From assembly GCF_003711515.1 (NCBI RefSeq), contig NW_021167080.1:1385394-1449393 (forward strand): 64,000 nt of DNA, given 5' to 3'. Source of the DNA: Sodiomyces alkalinus F11 (taxonomy: Eukaryota; Ascomycota; Sordariomycetes; Glomerellales; Plectosphaerellaceae). The notes under the pieces are model-generated. The model was not told where the DNA came from and ran no database searches. It saw nothing but the letters and a program-made list of their open reading frames with translations. Both the position numbers and the translations under genes were made by a program. Each line of letters begins with the position of its first letter. Positions within the stretch are counted from its first letter, which is position 1. Shown here piece after piece: positions 21,601 to 33,923 of the stretch.

Positions 21601-22212
21601 GACGCCAGGGGAGATAGATAGGGAGAATTGTGTCGCACTTACAGGAGTGTTGTCCAGATGGAAATGGGTCTCTTTTACACTCTCTCCGTGGTTGCCCTGG
21701 GGGTTTGAGAGTCCGAAGAGACGCTCCTTCAAGAAATCGCTGAGAGATCTGTAAGCGCCGTAACATTGACAGAAAGCAGGCTGACTGCACTTCACTTACT
21801 CTCGTTCGTTCCAAAATGCGAAGGCAATATTCTGGAAGCCGTGTGTGTCTGACACACCTGCAATTCCATCTTCACCCCATCTGTAGGCTCGAGACCTGGC
21901 GTGATCATGATTGAAGTCTTCGAAGGGGGGCAGTGTCAGTTAGGACTGGCCTTGAACCGTGACTCGGACGAGATACTCACAGCTCCAGGCGTCGCCGTCG
22001 GCACTATAGTCTTCCCGCACTATGATAGTGACTCAAGGTCAGTGAATTCTAAATATTAAACATACAATCGGTTCAGCTTTTGTCTCACCTGTTGCCCATT
22101 GCCTCTCGGCGACGTAAGGGCCCCATTTCTTCCAGTACTTTTCGCGATTTCGGTCCTGCTTCAGACGTTTTTCTTCCTCGGTTAGGAATTCATAGCCATC
22201 GAGGACTACCAT
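18697..22212 (-). CDS. glycoside hydrolase family 63 protein
   Basis: Probable cytosolic alpha-glucosidase-like enzyme with an (alpha/alpha)6 barrel. GH63 includes processing glucosidase I and enzymes on glucosyl- or mannosylglycerate; the substrate here is not known. I read eight exons: 22212-22089, 22019-21981, 21917-21800, 21748-21643, 21570-21568, 21518-20431, 20360-19116 and 19057-18697, giving 1027 residues. There is no signal peptide ([18 protein letters not shown]). Family blocks include [82 protein letters not shown] text, [15 protein letters not shown] (the acidic residue region), [20 protein letters not shown] and [20 protein letters not shown]. The fifth exon is a 3-nt microexon coding Thr. 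The C-terminal 120 residues are disordered and charged. Confidence 0.88.
21568..21570 (-). other. probable 3-nt microexon of the GH63 gene
   Basis: The codon ACA (Thr) is flanked upstream by CTAAC plus a CCTAG acceptor and downstream by a perfect GTAAGT donor. Including it gives NTP-T-HSYMK, the form I know from GH63 proteins; skipping it with one long intron gives NTP-HSYMK. The flanking introns would be 72 nt (21642-21571) and 49 nt (21567-21519). Confidence 0.7.
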
Positions 22213-23381
22213 CGTCGAAGCTTTACTCGTAAGGCCCTGAACAGGCGGTGGGTTTACGAATGGCGAAGGAGCAGTGAAGCGAAGGGAGTGGGGGCGGAAA
22301 TGGAGTGGAAGAGGGGAAGAGTTGGAAAGACTTGAGGATAGCGACAGGTCCTTATCGCGGAAAAGAACTTGGACGTTTTCAAGTGGATGCGTCAGAGCTC
22401 AGGGATCAGCAAACATTGGGCCCAGGTCTAGACCAACGGTAAGCTTACCTGCTATTAGCTGCGAGCTATTCCAAGGACGATGGGAGCAACGGCTTTTCGT
22501 GGCGAGGGGGGTACCTTACCCCAGTTATTAGAGAGTGAAGTCACTTCCACGAACAATCCGCAGCCAGTGTCCGTTCAGCTCTTGACTTGAGATTGGATTG
22601 CAAAGGGGTTTCAATCGCAGATATGAGATATGGTCCAGTTGAAGGCATAGAATAGAGGAATTTTTTGGTCGGAGTCAGAGAATGTCAGGGCCCAATTCTC
22701 CAGTACTTCGTATTTCATCTCTTCCAAGTGCCTGTCGTGAAACGTCGAAGATTGAGAAGTACGAAGTATCTATGTACATTCCTTCGTACCCCTCACGGTG
22801 GACGGGCCATAAATGACGTCAACGCCTTATCATCCCATCAAATTTTCCGATTTACTCCTTCTCGGTGAGAACTCTACCTTACTGTTACCCCTGGATGTAC
22901 AACGTACATACCTACCTACGAAGCGGACATATCACCCTGCGCTCCCGACAGCCTGCGACGTATTTCGAACTTTTACACTCACAGAGAACACAATAATAAT
23001 GACAATGACGATGATGATGATGATTAATATAATAATTTGCAGTGCTTATGACGCCCAATATAGATTGCTACGCAGGATATCTTTCGAGATGAGCAAACGA
23101 GCGGAAAAGAAGCAGAAAAGGCATCATGCTCTGGCACCTAATAAACCACCCCCAAAGTCAAGCCAAAGCCAGACCAGACCAGACCAGACCCTTGTACACC
23201 CAGGAACCCCAATAGAATAAAATCCCGGAGCTCATCCTTGTCATACGAGGCGCACTGTTATGTTCCACCTTGCCCCTCCCATGGAAAGCACGGCTCAAGC
23301 CATTGGGCGACTAGACATTATACCACATTCGCGCCATTTCTTCCTCACTTATCAAGACAACCAGCCCGGTTTTCCTAATTT
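22213..23381. other. intergenic between GH63 and RasGEF genes
   Basis: About 1.2 kb upstream of the GH63 start and downstream of the RasGEF stop. It includes a simple ATGATG/ATAAT-rich stretch around 22995-23040 and several GTACATACCTACC-type repeats near 22900-22920. No gene recognised. Confidence 0.55.
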
Positions 23382-26300
23382 CTATTTGGCAAACCACGGG
23401 AACTTCTTCTTGACCTGATCCGATGGACCTCCAGACGTGCTCTCGACCTGAATGCTTCGCTGATAGATCTCCTAATCTGATTGTCAATATTACGACTCCC
23501 ACACGGCCAGCAGAAGAAGAAGAAAGGAAAAGAAGATTGCACTTACGTCTTCATCCGTCGGTATCCGACAGTCCAAAATGAGCTCCCTAGCTGGTTCGCT
23601 CTTTGTCAAGTTAGGATACGGGATACTCTGGCTCTTCATGATCGGCAGAAGGACCTCTCCGAGCACCTCGAACTTTTTCCAGTTAATCCGGTCCCCCTCG
23701 GGTCCAACGAATGTCTTGCTCCCCTGCTCGGCGGTGACGAGATCTCTCCGGTGCAAGGGCATGTACGGAATCCGGGGCAGTGGTGAATTCTCCCACGCCA
23801 GTCTGTATGCAAAGTGACTCTTCTGCGTTCCCATCAGGATGCCGAGTTTGGCAAATGCCTTCTTCTTATCCGAGGGCACGAGAGCCCAGGTTTGCGCCAG
23901 CCGATGCACGGCCGAGCCGGTGATACCCGCCAGCACGGCTGCAAGCCCATTATAATTGTTGAGGCGGCGGAGCTTGGTCGCGATGCCCATGAACTTCTCC
24001 AACATCTGCGCGCGGTGTCTCGGCTTATCTCGCAGAAGAATCAGGTTGGCTGCCCACTTGGCAATGTGGTTAAAGTGATTGATCATGCGATTGACGCTCT
24101 TCAGACTCTTGCACTTCGCTCGCTGGTCCATTGATAGGCTGACGTGGCGCACAAAGTCGCGCACTCGAATGGACGAGAACATGACCCAGTCAATCCGGGT
24201 CATTTCCTCCGCAATCTCGTCTTCCGGGATGTCCATGAAAATATGATACCGGACCTTGTTGATCGGCAGCACGTCGGTAGGCTCCAACGTCGCTGCCACT
24301 CTTTCATACTCCTCATATGAATGGTACGCGACGAAGCTGTTGACCTTGTCCATGTGGGAGAAGTCCGAGCTTCCGGACGGTCTGATTTCTCCCCCCTGCC
24401 TCTCATCTTCGAGATAGAGACTGCTGATGCCGTTAGATCCATCCCTTATCGACGGAACAGCATCCTTGGAAGGGGGGTGCCCCGTCATAGCGTCGGCCGC
24501 GTCATCCGATCTGGCCCAGCCAGTATCGTCATCCTCTGTCACACTGCGCTCGAGTTGCTCCCGGATTTGCCGAGCCGCGATGCAGAAGATGGGCTCTGTT
24601 GATAGATGCCGGATGAATTCCTCCAAGTGCCGTCTCGTCCCAGGCCGTGCAAAATCGCCTGGATATGACGACACCCACCTACCCACGACCTCGATGATTC
24701 GGAGTTGAGTTGCCGTTTTCGTCAGGTAGTGCACCGACCTGTCATCCCTCACTCGGTCCAGCCTCGCCAAGATCGCCTCGAACAGCTCCGACGGCGCAGC
24801 AAACTTGCGATAGAGGCAGAGAAAGACCTCTTGGAAGTTGTTGTCTGCCCTGGACATCTTCAGAGCCACAAGCCGGTCGACCAATTCGTCAAAAGTGACG
24901 CCGGCGGTTTTGACGGTCTTGTCTGAGATTGACTCATCATTCCGTTGCAAGATGGGTATATCCTCCGAATTCCTGTGGGACTCGGCATCCGACTCGTCCA
25001 TGTCTAGGAAGGAATCGCTTGGCGCGCGGTCCAGCCGTACGCCAGGTGTTCGGAGCATGCTTGATACGGAGGGTTGAAACTCATCAGCTATAGAATCTTG
25101 GGCCGACGAGCTTGGTTGAGACGTGTTGAAGCCACCTAACCTCGGGCTCCTGGCCGAGGGTCTGTATTGATCTGACGGAGATCCGCGTAACACAGATATT
25201 TCGGAGCTTGCACGATTGTGCTTGCCGTGTTGGCTAAGCGGTCGGGCTGAGGAGGCGTCGGGGGGCTCAAGGTGGGCGGTTGATGCGGCTCGTCGGCGGG
25301 CTGCTGTTGGCTCGCCATTCTGAGGATCTAAAGGCTCTGTCAGCAGTCGCTTGGCATGCCTCAGGACGTGGACTTGACCTACCCCTGCGATTCGCAACAG
25401 AGGCTCGAACAATCGCATGCAAGCAGGCGCGTGCTTTCTCGACAGAGTCGGATGAGAGGTTGTAGGTGGCGACGCAGGCCTTGAAGAATTCGTGGTTGGC
25501 CACAAGCTGGGTATCAACTTGTCGGACGCTGTCGGGAGTGTCGCACTTGTTGGCAATCAAAACGGCGGGAAGGCCAGATTTGGTCAAGGCAGCTAAGGGA
25601 CCTGATGTCAGCGACGCTCGTTTGCGTGCGTCGTGCAAGCCAAGTGATGTGAACAGGGCACAGGTCATTTACCAACGGTCTGGGGGACTTCTTTCATAGT
25701 CTCCACCTTGGTCACATCGTAGAGTATCATAGCACCGTCCACGCGAGGCACGATGTGTCCATTGATCTGTTTCGGCCATTGAATCGGGTGGGACGGACTC
25801 ATGTCAAAATATTCAAGGTCAAGCTCCAATAGGGTCACGCCGAAAGTAGTGTTATCCACAGCCAAGCGGACACTCGACGCATTTGTGATGGGCGGTCGCG
25901 ACAAACCCAGCACCCGCTGGATAAAGGACGACTTGCCCACCCCCGTGGCACCGATGAGCCTGTGGCGCGAAGTCGGGAATCAGTCATACAGTGTTCCAAT
26001 TAAAGTCTACGGCGGGCTTCAAATGGGTATTGGAGGGTGAAAAGGAGGGCCAGCGAGTTGGGAAGAACGCACGCTATGTTCAAGATTTCCATGTCGTCCG
26101 GGTTCTGTCGTTGAGCAAGCACATTGTCAGCTTCTGTTGTGCAGCCACCCTCCCTCCTTTGACCACAACAGACGGTACAGCATCGCAAGTCGGCGGGACA
26201 TACCCAATGGAAGGATTGTCCAATGATGAGGGATTCTCTGCGAGTAGGGTTCCAATGTTGGTCATTAGTATCTTCATGCCGTGGCGATAGGTCGTTCGGT

Positions 26301-26614
26301 GAGTCTAGGTTGAAGTCGGCCTCGTCGTCGGCGGGACCGTGGCCAGTGGGATCGTCGAAGCGTCGGAAGAAAGGGTCATCGACGATGGAGATAAAGGAGT
26401 CACGGTAGTTATCGGGAGCTTCGGTGGCGAAATCGGCGTGGTCTAGCGGGCTAGGAATAATGCATTCGAGGCCGGTATAACGGGAGGGCGATGCAACTGG
26501 GGCGGAGCGGTGGGCTGCTTCGCGATGATCCGGGTGGGAGGAGGAACGCGGGGGAGGGACGGAGGGTTCTGAACTCCGGTGAGTCTGAGGAGCTCCACGA
26601 CGATGAGAGGCCAT
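23382..26614 (-). CDS. Ras guanine nucleotide exchange factor with N-terminal small-GTPase-like domain
   Basis: Six exons, 26614-26204, 26104-26073, 25959-25673, 25592-25383, 25327-23547 and 23471-23382, give 936 residues; the second exon is only 32 nt. After a disordered N-terminus, residues about 138-310 form a P-loop GTPase-like domain: ILNIALIGATGVGKSSF (G1), RVDGAMILYDVT and LIANKCD (G4). The G3 DxxG motif is not evident, so GTP hydrolysis is doubtful. A disordered linker leads to a RasGEF N-terminal (REM) domain, GVTFDELVDRLVALK to LFEAILARLDRV, and a C-terminal CDC25-type domain with RVRDFVRHVSLSMD, SLKSVNRMINHFNHIAKW, LNNYNGLAAVLAGI and GDRINWKKFEVLGEVL. It ends VKKKFPWFAK. Its role is to load GTP on Ras-type GTPases at membranes; the particular target is unknown. 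The domain order differs from yeast Cdc25, which starts with SH3. Confidence 0.88.
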
Positions 26615-28500
26615 GGCCAACAGCCCAGCGTCGCCAGGGTGCAGAAATAAAAACAACGGCGGCGGGGAGGATGAGCACGAGAGAAAGCAGCCGGGCCCGA
26701 GATGCAAGTTCAGAACGAAGGACCTAGAACGGTGGATTCGTCTGACTAAACGCAAGAGCCTCAAGTGCGAGCCGATCTACCGGGTCCGCAGGCTGGGCAA
26801 ACAACCACACAATGGGGGAGTGTATGACGGCGTACCTTATAATGATTGCCTTACCTCCTTGCTTCTGCCTTGGCTTGGGGTGCAAGGAGGGAGCACTGTG
26901 AGAGCCCCTTACGGCGGGAATCAGGGTGTGGGGTGTTGCTGTCGTCAAGGGGTTCCACCTCAGCACATCCTGTAGCGAGAACTCCAAGGGACGTACGCGG
27001 TTGAGAAATGACGGTGAGGGAAAGCCAGGTAGTGCCACTATACTATCTGCTGTCCGTCGAGGAGCCCAGCAGGGAGGTAGGTGTCGGTGGCTGTCGATAG
27101 GTTAGGTAGTTGATAGTTGATAGTGGACCAGAGGAGGTGACCGTGGTATCTTCAAGCCAATGACCCTCGATCAAGTCAGGTGGCCAGCGCGTTTTGACGC
27201 ATGTGCTGGGTTGTGCGCACCGTGTTCTAGGACTAGGGACCCGGCCGCTCGAAATTGTCTTGGGCTAGGGGGCCTAATTAAGGTGTAGCCTGCCGTTCGT
27301 TCGAGAAACGGCGTGGCGGGCCGCGCGGCGCCGTCCAGGGAATGATGGTCTGTTCTCTGAATAAGAAATTACACAGATCCGCACCAAGTAGATGCTGATA
27401 TGCGACCAGTCGCCAAATATCGATTATAAAGGTAAGTACGGATAGTCTGTAAAGGTAGGTAAAAAAAGGCAGAGAGTCCGGGCTAAAATGGATAAGCGTT
27501 GAAGAGAAAGAGCATGGAAGGTGCCTTCGCTGCTACCCTTACCTTGTGCACGTTCCACGTACGAACGAGAAAGTACCTACGGATACCTAAGGTACCTTCT
27601 ATAGCACTACTAGGTACCTTTACTTGCGATTGGCGGCCTACCTACCTTAGGTACCTTAGGTTGGTAGATTTCAGGCAAGCCGGTAGGGGCAGGTACCTTA
27701 GCTCCTAGCGCTACGGAGTAACCACTACAACATAATGTATGTACCTGGGTATTTAATGGACATCCAGTGGTCGGGCCTGTTAGGGAGGTCCCGAGAATCA
27801 AGAACCGCACATCGTCTCCTCCCAGCTCTCTCCCAGACGTGTATTGGCACGTGGAGGGATCAAATAAGCCGGATTATGAAGCACGGACTAATTACTGGTG
27901 ATACGTTGTACGGAGGCTGCATCCATCACGCCTTAACGTAGTAATGCCTACCAGGAGAAAGATCACATCCCCATGCCTAAAATATTGTTGATTGCCCTTG
28001 ATAGTGTGTCCCTTGCTAGGAAAGAATTTTTCTGCTTTTCTCGGATATTGAGACGATTCGCCTAACGTCTAATATCCAGGCGGTGCTAGAGAACAGAAGA
28101 CGCGGAGTCCAGCTCGGTGGTTTTGTGCCTCATAACTGCAGGCGGTTACAGTATGCGACCAAATAGCATGGCTGATTGACAAATCAGCCCTTGGTATTCG
28201 TGCTCTAGAACTACTGCTGCCTGACTTTGCATACTGAGATGGCCCAATCAAAAAATAATCTCTGCAACCGTGCCACAGCCAAAGAGGAACTCTGGACTTG
28301 GTGATCCGATCCTTCAAAAGCGGCCGTACCAGTAAGAGGTCCAGCGTCAAAATCTAAGACACTGGTCGTGCCATGACAATATCCATCTACCTGGTGTATT
28401 GTGTTCAACTCTGCGGGAGGCGTATGGACGAAGTAGTGAGAGAGGTGTTCCGAGTGAAGTGTTCGAACCATCGCTATTCCTATCAAAGAACCGACGGCTT
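26615..28500. other. intergenic, start of the gene-poor island
   Basis: Upstream region of the RasGEF gene, then about 1.5 kb with no recognisable coding sequence. Around 27580-27700 the GGTACC/CCTTAGG motif occurs at least four times within 120 bases. Direct repeats of GTTGATAG occur near 27090-27125. Confidence 0.5.
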
Positions 28501-28504
28501 CTCT

Positions 28505-29988
28505 CATCCCATTATTCATACAAGTAAGGGCAGGACTGTACCGTCTCAGAATCTCTCTTTCCGTTTTCTTCGAGGAGAGCATCCAGGGACGCCCGAGTCT
28601 CATTCAGCCGCTTATCCTTCCCCCCCAGTCGATAATATTCCGGACATACGTGCGGAACTGGACATAGTGATCAGGATCCTGAAGTAAAAAGCCCCTAACC
28701 TTCGCATGTACATATCAATATCATTATGCTTCCAAGAAATAAAGAGCCGGGCCTCAGTGCCGCCCATGGCGACACTAAATGCGGCACTGTTACTAGGGAA
28801 TTCTTTATCACCCTTACAATTCCGGAGCTGGCGATTAAGCCGTTCGGCAATATTAACTCGGCACGCAGAGCCGCCGACGCAGTGATTTATGGCCGCCCAG
28901 GGACTGCAACTTCCACCAGGACCATCGCCCTTGAATTCGATAGCGAGGAATGGGCAGAGTAGCCCTCGGTTATGGACTGAGATTTCAGTTCCCAAAGATA
29001 TACGTTATGTAGGTTGGGGCTGTTGTTCAGGAAATGCCTTACACCAGTATCCATAGATGATATCGGGTGTCGGATTGCTGATGCTAGGCGTTGATCCATA
29101 AGCAGGAACAGCCTGCCTACCTACCTAGGTAGACACGGCTGTCTATCGCACCGTTTCAGGCTCTCTGTGGACCTGGGATTAGGGTAAGTGGCGCTATGGA
29201 AATACTTTGCCACGTCCGCTTCGTCGGCCTCCATCTCCAGTTAATGCAAATCTACGTCGTGCCGTACCTAATCCAGTGGCGGGCCCAGGGAGGCTCGATC
29301 CTTGCTGACTTCATGAACAAGGTTAGCAATGTCGCCAGGTAATTCTTCATCATTGCGGCGAAAATAAATACCGCTCAGAGCAAGATTTAGACTTGGGTAT
29401 AACAGGTCCTCAACCAGGCTCTTCGCGGACGACCGGCCAGAGTTAGTGATATTCGACTGCGCAAAGGATGCAGTGACAGTTCCTCGGTACAAACGAGATG
29501 CCGACGAAGTCGGCGTAGGCGGTAGCCCAAATCGATCGGCACCTCGTGGATAACACATCTCAGCCGGTGCCGACCTCGTGACGCGTCTTGAAACGGAGCG
29601 GTCGTCTGCCTGTTGGAGTTGGCTACCCGATACCAGGTACACAACGTGTCTCCCCCTGTAACCCAACTATCTCGAGCAAGTCAGCAACAAGAACATAGGC
29701 AGAGCTGGGACAAGGATACGGATCGATAGTGTCAACCAATTCTCTGAGGAACGACGGGCATAGAGGCCTGGGCGTCGGCTGCTGTTGGGTTGATAGGGGA
29801 ACACCTCGCGTTAGCAGCTGATATGCGGGCAGGCAATTATTGTCATACCTTCTCGAGTCACCCCACTTCAGGTTAGCGAGCGCCGGTCCGGCCCAGCCGG
29901 GCTTCTTTCGAGGGAGCGGATCAACATCGAGCGTCATGTCGAGTCTCCTCTTGTTCTTGGTTCGAGGCTTGAAGAATTCCTTGTTCAT
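28505..29988 (-). pseudogene. broken gene of a fungal unknown-function family (probably DUF7924)
   Basis: Fragments in several minus-strand frames line up, in order, with a fungal protein family I believe is Pfam DUF7924. The pieces are: DPLPRKKPGWAGPALANLKW (about 29930), KSLVEDLLYPSLNLALSGIY and DIANLVHEVSKDRASLGPP (29400-29270), DEADVAKYFHSATYPNP and TESLKRCDRQP (29210-29135), VPAYGSTPSISNPTPDIIYGY (29115-29050, in 20-residue view), LAIEFKGDGPGGSCS and CRVNIAERLNRQLRNCK (28945-28830), FSVAMGGTEARLFISWKHND (about 28770), and RNIIDWG then KDKRLNETRASLDALLEEN (28640-28570). Damage includes in-frame TAG and TAA where Gln is expected (29270-29268 and about 29240), a GGTA-rich insertion at about 29110-29135, a frame change near 28700 and a lengthened G-run near 28625. 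The function of the intact family is unknown. Confidence 0.75.
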
Positions 29989-32242
29989 GGCGAATAAAGG
30001 GGAATGTCGGGAGTTCGAAGGATGTTATCGAGGTCAAGGCCGGCCGCGAAGTAGGTTGGATCGAACACTGTGAAAGAGATTGTTGGTCGAAGTAGCCTTT
30101 GTTTCCTCAAAACAGGCATGTCAAGCAGGAGTGTGTGCTGGCGGTTAAGAATGACTGGTCGTCGGCGACATATTCGACATGCGTGTAACCCACGCCTGCA
30201 CTTGGACGCGTCTTATTTCCGCGTCCAAGGAAGACGATGCAGGTAATTACCTGTTCTGATATGATAGGACGGCATACTGGCTCCCTACCCCTCCATGTAA
30301 AACTTGATAAACATGGGATTTGTAGGTTCAAATACTCAGACCGTAGAATACCTTACATTTCAACATATATTGGTAGGTATAAGCTGGGTATGTAGCCACA
30401 AAATTGTTATGATAAAGGGGGTTTCCTTTTAGCTTACCAAGCCATTCATATGTAAAATATACGTATTGAAGCTCCCGTACGAGCGCAAACCAAACTAACC
30501 TCACAGGCGGAGTTCCCAACGGCGCAATTGCCCCTTCTCTCTCTTCTCCCTCGTCTTTAATGAACGGACAGGTCATATAGTCAATACCTTTGGTCGGTTT
30601 GCGACAGAGGAAACGCGACAATTCTCATTCGCCCAGAGTTTTGAGTTGTTTCGTCGCGTTTCCGCTGATCGTTCCCAACCCCTACTCTGTGCGAAAGGGA
30701 CCACTGAGCATCCGAATGGCTCAAGTCATTTGACTACCTTCTGAGGTGGTCAGCGATATTGGAGGCTTTGGTTGGCCGTCTCGTTCCGCACTACCACATG
30801 CCAGTGGCTGAGAGACACTGATGTGGGCGAATGCACCCAATGAAGGGGAAAGATTAGAAACATACATGAATCTGGGTAGTTTAGTGTACAAGTGTATATC
30901 AGATTTGATGCTCGATAGTGAGCCACATCATCGTGGGGAAGTGCATTCCCCTCGCCGGGCACATGACACGGAATCCGTCTCCGTGGCGGTTGAGCGTTCT
31001 GAACGAATGAGGTTCCTGGGCACCGTCAGTCGATAGTAGGCTCAACGCGCCACAAACGTCGTCTAAGCTATTACTGTAGCCGAGACTCGAGAGTCACAAG
31101 GTCCCCCATACGCTTGTGGTGTACGAATACTCCGCAGCCATATCTAGTTACGCCAGTCACACCGCACATCCGAAAAGGGACACTGGCCTTGGCCGCAGCA
31201 CCTAATGCGGTATTTGAAGATTGCGCAGTTTATCCCCGAGACAAGAAGTTACCTAATACTTCGTAGCGGCGTCGTCTTGTCGTTTCTGAGCTAGCTGCGA
31301 TGACAGAGAAACCATGGCGTGATTCCGAAAGAAGTGTCAACGACGCCAGGTGACCTCTCTGGTACTTCTTACCTCACCCACAGATTACCTTAGATTTCAT
31401 GTTCTTAGCCAGAAAGACTCGATGACGGGCTTTCCCCCCTAACCCAACCGGCACTTGACCAAAACAGGACATCAAGACCGTACCAATGTTACATCCGAGC
31501 CGGTGCGGTGCAACAGACCGAAACGAAAACTCTGGCGCATATTGTTTATACCCATCCTCTCGGTACCCGGCCGTTGACAACGGTTGGATAAGATAGTTGG
31601 CGGCTTCGCGACGCCGGACAAAGTCGGGAAAAGTCTGGGAACCTCAACGAGGCACAACTCCCACCACATGCAAGCCATTTGTTTCATTGCGTGGCTTGAA
31701 AGGAATGAGGAAAACAAGAGCTCTGTACGTTGTACCACTTGATTTTAGCAGGTGGTCTGTGAACCGGGCCCGGGTGCTTGCTGCCCCGCACCGGTTCCGA
31801 CTTCGCACATTCACTATTATGGAGTCTTCACTAATTACCTTTATGGAGTCGCTAATAATGTAGGTACCTATGTACGGAGTCACGTGGTGAGGCCAAGGAG
31901 GGAAAGATCCCCCCGCATGGGGTTCGTCCGGGGCTGCGGCCGCGAATGGGATTTTCCACCTGAAAGGTTGGGGTGCGCGAAGCCCAGCAACGTCTTCCCT
32001 TTTCGTGTCCATTTTTGTCCTTGTTACATTGTAGTTTATGCCATCCAGGAATAAAGCTTGGCATATCTTCCCATTAGCTCATAGCATGCCTCTAGCGGCA
32101 TGGAGACGGGAGAGTAATCTGCTAGTTATGACGAATGTAAAGTCCTATGATCGCCCTGGTTGTGCCCATGGACCATACCCAATGCACTGGTTCCTGAGGT
32201 CGACAACAGGTGTACGGGAGTACCTACGTAACCTAGGGTACC
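29989..32242. other. intergenic, gene-poor island
   Basis: About 2.25 kb with no recognisable gene on either strand. Frames are short and composition is near neutral. It borders the transposon; the last bases before it carry CCTAGGGTACC, part of the dispersed motif. Confidence 0.5.
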
Positions 32243-32245
32243 TTA
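32243..32245. repeat. target-site duplication TTA, left copy
   Basis: TTA immediately before the left inverted repeat; the same three bases follow the right inverted repeat at 35408-35410. Confidence 0.85.
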
Positions 32246-32276
32246 GGCCCCGTTCGCGAAAGCTCATAAGATAGGA
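32246..32276 (+). repeat. left terminal inverted repeat of the Harbinger element
   Basis: Starts GGCCCCGTTCGCGAAAGCT, then C, then ATAAGATAGGA. It matches the reverse complement of the right end except for one C/T difference, which is itself RIP-like. Confidence 0.9.
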
Positions 32277-32739
32277 GCTTTTTTAGGAGGTTTTTATAAA
32301 AGTTATAAATAGAGCTAAGGCGCTATCTCGACTCTAGTCCGTGCCCTTAATATATCTCTTTATGCAAAAAATAAATTATCCCTCGGAGGAATATCGATCT
32401 GAATCCGTAGAATACGGGGTGTAGTCACTTAGATAAAAAAATACGCTTATTTTGCTGTAATTGAATATTAGAACGACTACTATTTTTATCGCTATATCGA
32501 CCCTAGGTTATATTAGTGTGGAATAGATTATAGAGAGCTCCCTTAATAGTATACCGGATCCGTGGAATATCGATATATCGCCCTTATAGCTAACGCAGGA
32601 TACGTAGCGAACGCAGGATACGTAGCTAATATAGAATACTATAGAAGATAATATCTTTAGCAACGATAAGGTATCCGAAGACGGCGTAAATAATTAAAAT
32701 CCTACCTCTTAAAGCCTTTCGAATACCTAGGCTAATACT

Positions 32740-33729
32740 TCCTTATCTAAAAAGAAGTTAACGCGTGTGTATTAGAAGGATTATATCGAACGCGATCTTC
32801 TTATACGCCTAGTTATAGCTCGTCGCGATAACGCCCTATTCGCGATAAGTAATAAGAAGTCAGCGAAGCAGGCTATCCTAATAGAGCTCTTACCTAGTAT
32901 ATAAGAGGTATACCCTACGGCTAACCTGTTAGTTAAGGCGATAATCGTAAAGCTCGAACGTATAGAAAGAGACCTGCGTGCGGCCCTTACGATTATTAGG
33001 AAGAGTGGCGTTAATAACTATAACAATAAAAGCGGTATAATTAACGTGAGCAACGAGTAGTAGGATATATTCGAAGCTAAATTCGGCGACGTCGGTAAGC
33101 GTATTCGAAAACGCGGAGGCCTATGATAGATTAATAGTCTATTAAAGCTTATATAGCCTAATACTATCGCTACTAGCTAGAATATTGCCGACGTTCACGA
33201 GTTAGATTAATAACGTAAGCGTTAATAACGTAAGCGTTAATAATAGATAGTATTAACGCCGCCTACTAAGCGCCTTCGGCCTAGTTAGTAATAGAATCCT
33301 GATAGTAGTGGTGCTAATTCCTTACGGGCGACGCCTATTCCTTATAACGATCTACTTAATAACGCATTACCTTTACGGCGCTATCGTAAGAAGGAAGACT
33401 CACCTATTAACCCGCTTTTAGCAGGGTTAGTTACGTTATCGGCACGTTAAAACGTAGAGAATTACGGTAAGGCCGTTACTATATATAAGAGCGAGTTTCT
33501 GGAGGAATTAGGCAGCGTTAACGGCGTTATTATAGCTAGGGAGTTCCTAATAGAAAATCCTAACATAATAACGCTATTTGATAGCGTTTAAAAGAATACG
33601 AAAAGAGCACTATTAAAAAAGTATAGTTTAATAAAAGAAAAGGTTATTAGGAGAGGTGGTAATAGTAGTGATAGTGGTAAGAGTAAGGGTAGTAGGCGTA
33701 AGGCTAAGGTGGATCTGGATTCGGATTAG
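32740..33729 (+). pseudogene. RIP-inactivated accessory (Myb/SANT-type?) gene of the Harbinger element
   Basis: A plus-strand reading frame interrupted by TAG and TAA stops but with protein-like character. Recognisable stretches are DNALFAISNKKSAKQAILIE, KAIIVKLERIERDLRAALTI and a C-terminal Ser/Gly/Lys-rich tail GNSSDSGKSKGSRRKAK ending in TAG at about 33727. PIF/Harbinger elements usually carry a second gene for a Myb/SANT-type DNA-binding protein that imports or recruits the transposase, and position and divergent orientation fit that. The domain itself is too degraded for me to confirm. The exact start is not determinable. Confidence 0.55.
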
Positions 33730-33923
33730 TCTTATTTTCTATGGATTTTATTAGCTAGTAATATTTACTGTCTACCTAAAACGGACTAGTAAGGGGTATA
33801 GCTCTGCTCCTTCCGCCGTAGTAGTCTATATAGTACTTAATAAATATATCGATATCGTTCCTTCACTTTAATAATAACCTCTTTTCTATATAACTACTAC
33901 TACTATTCTATTATCTTAGATAT

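Noticed and set aside
28400..29990. Reading the DUF7924-like fragments as an intact multi-exon gene
   Set aside because: Frame changes occur at a homopolymer and inside conserved blocks without splice consensus, and stops lie within conserved text, so a pseudogene fits better.
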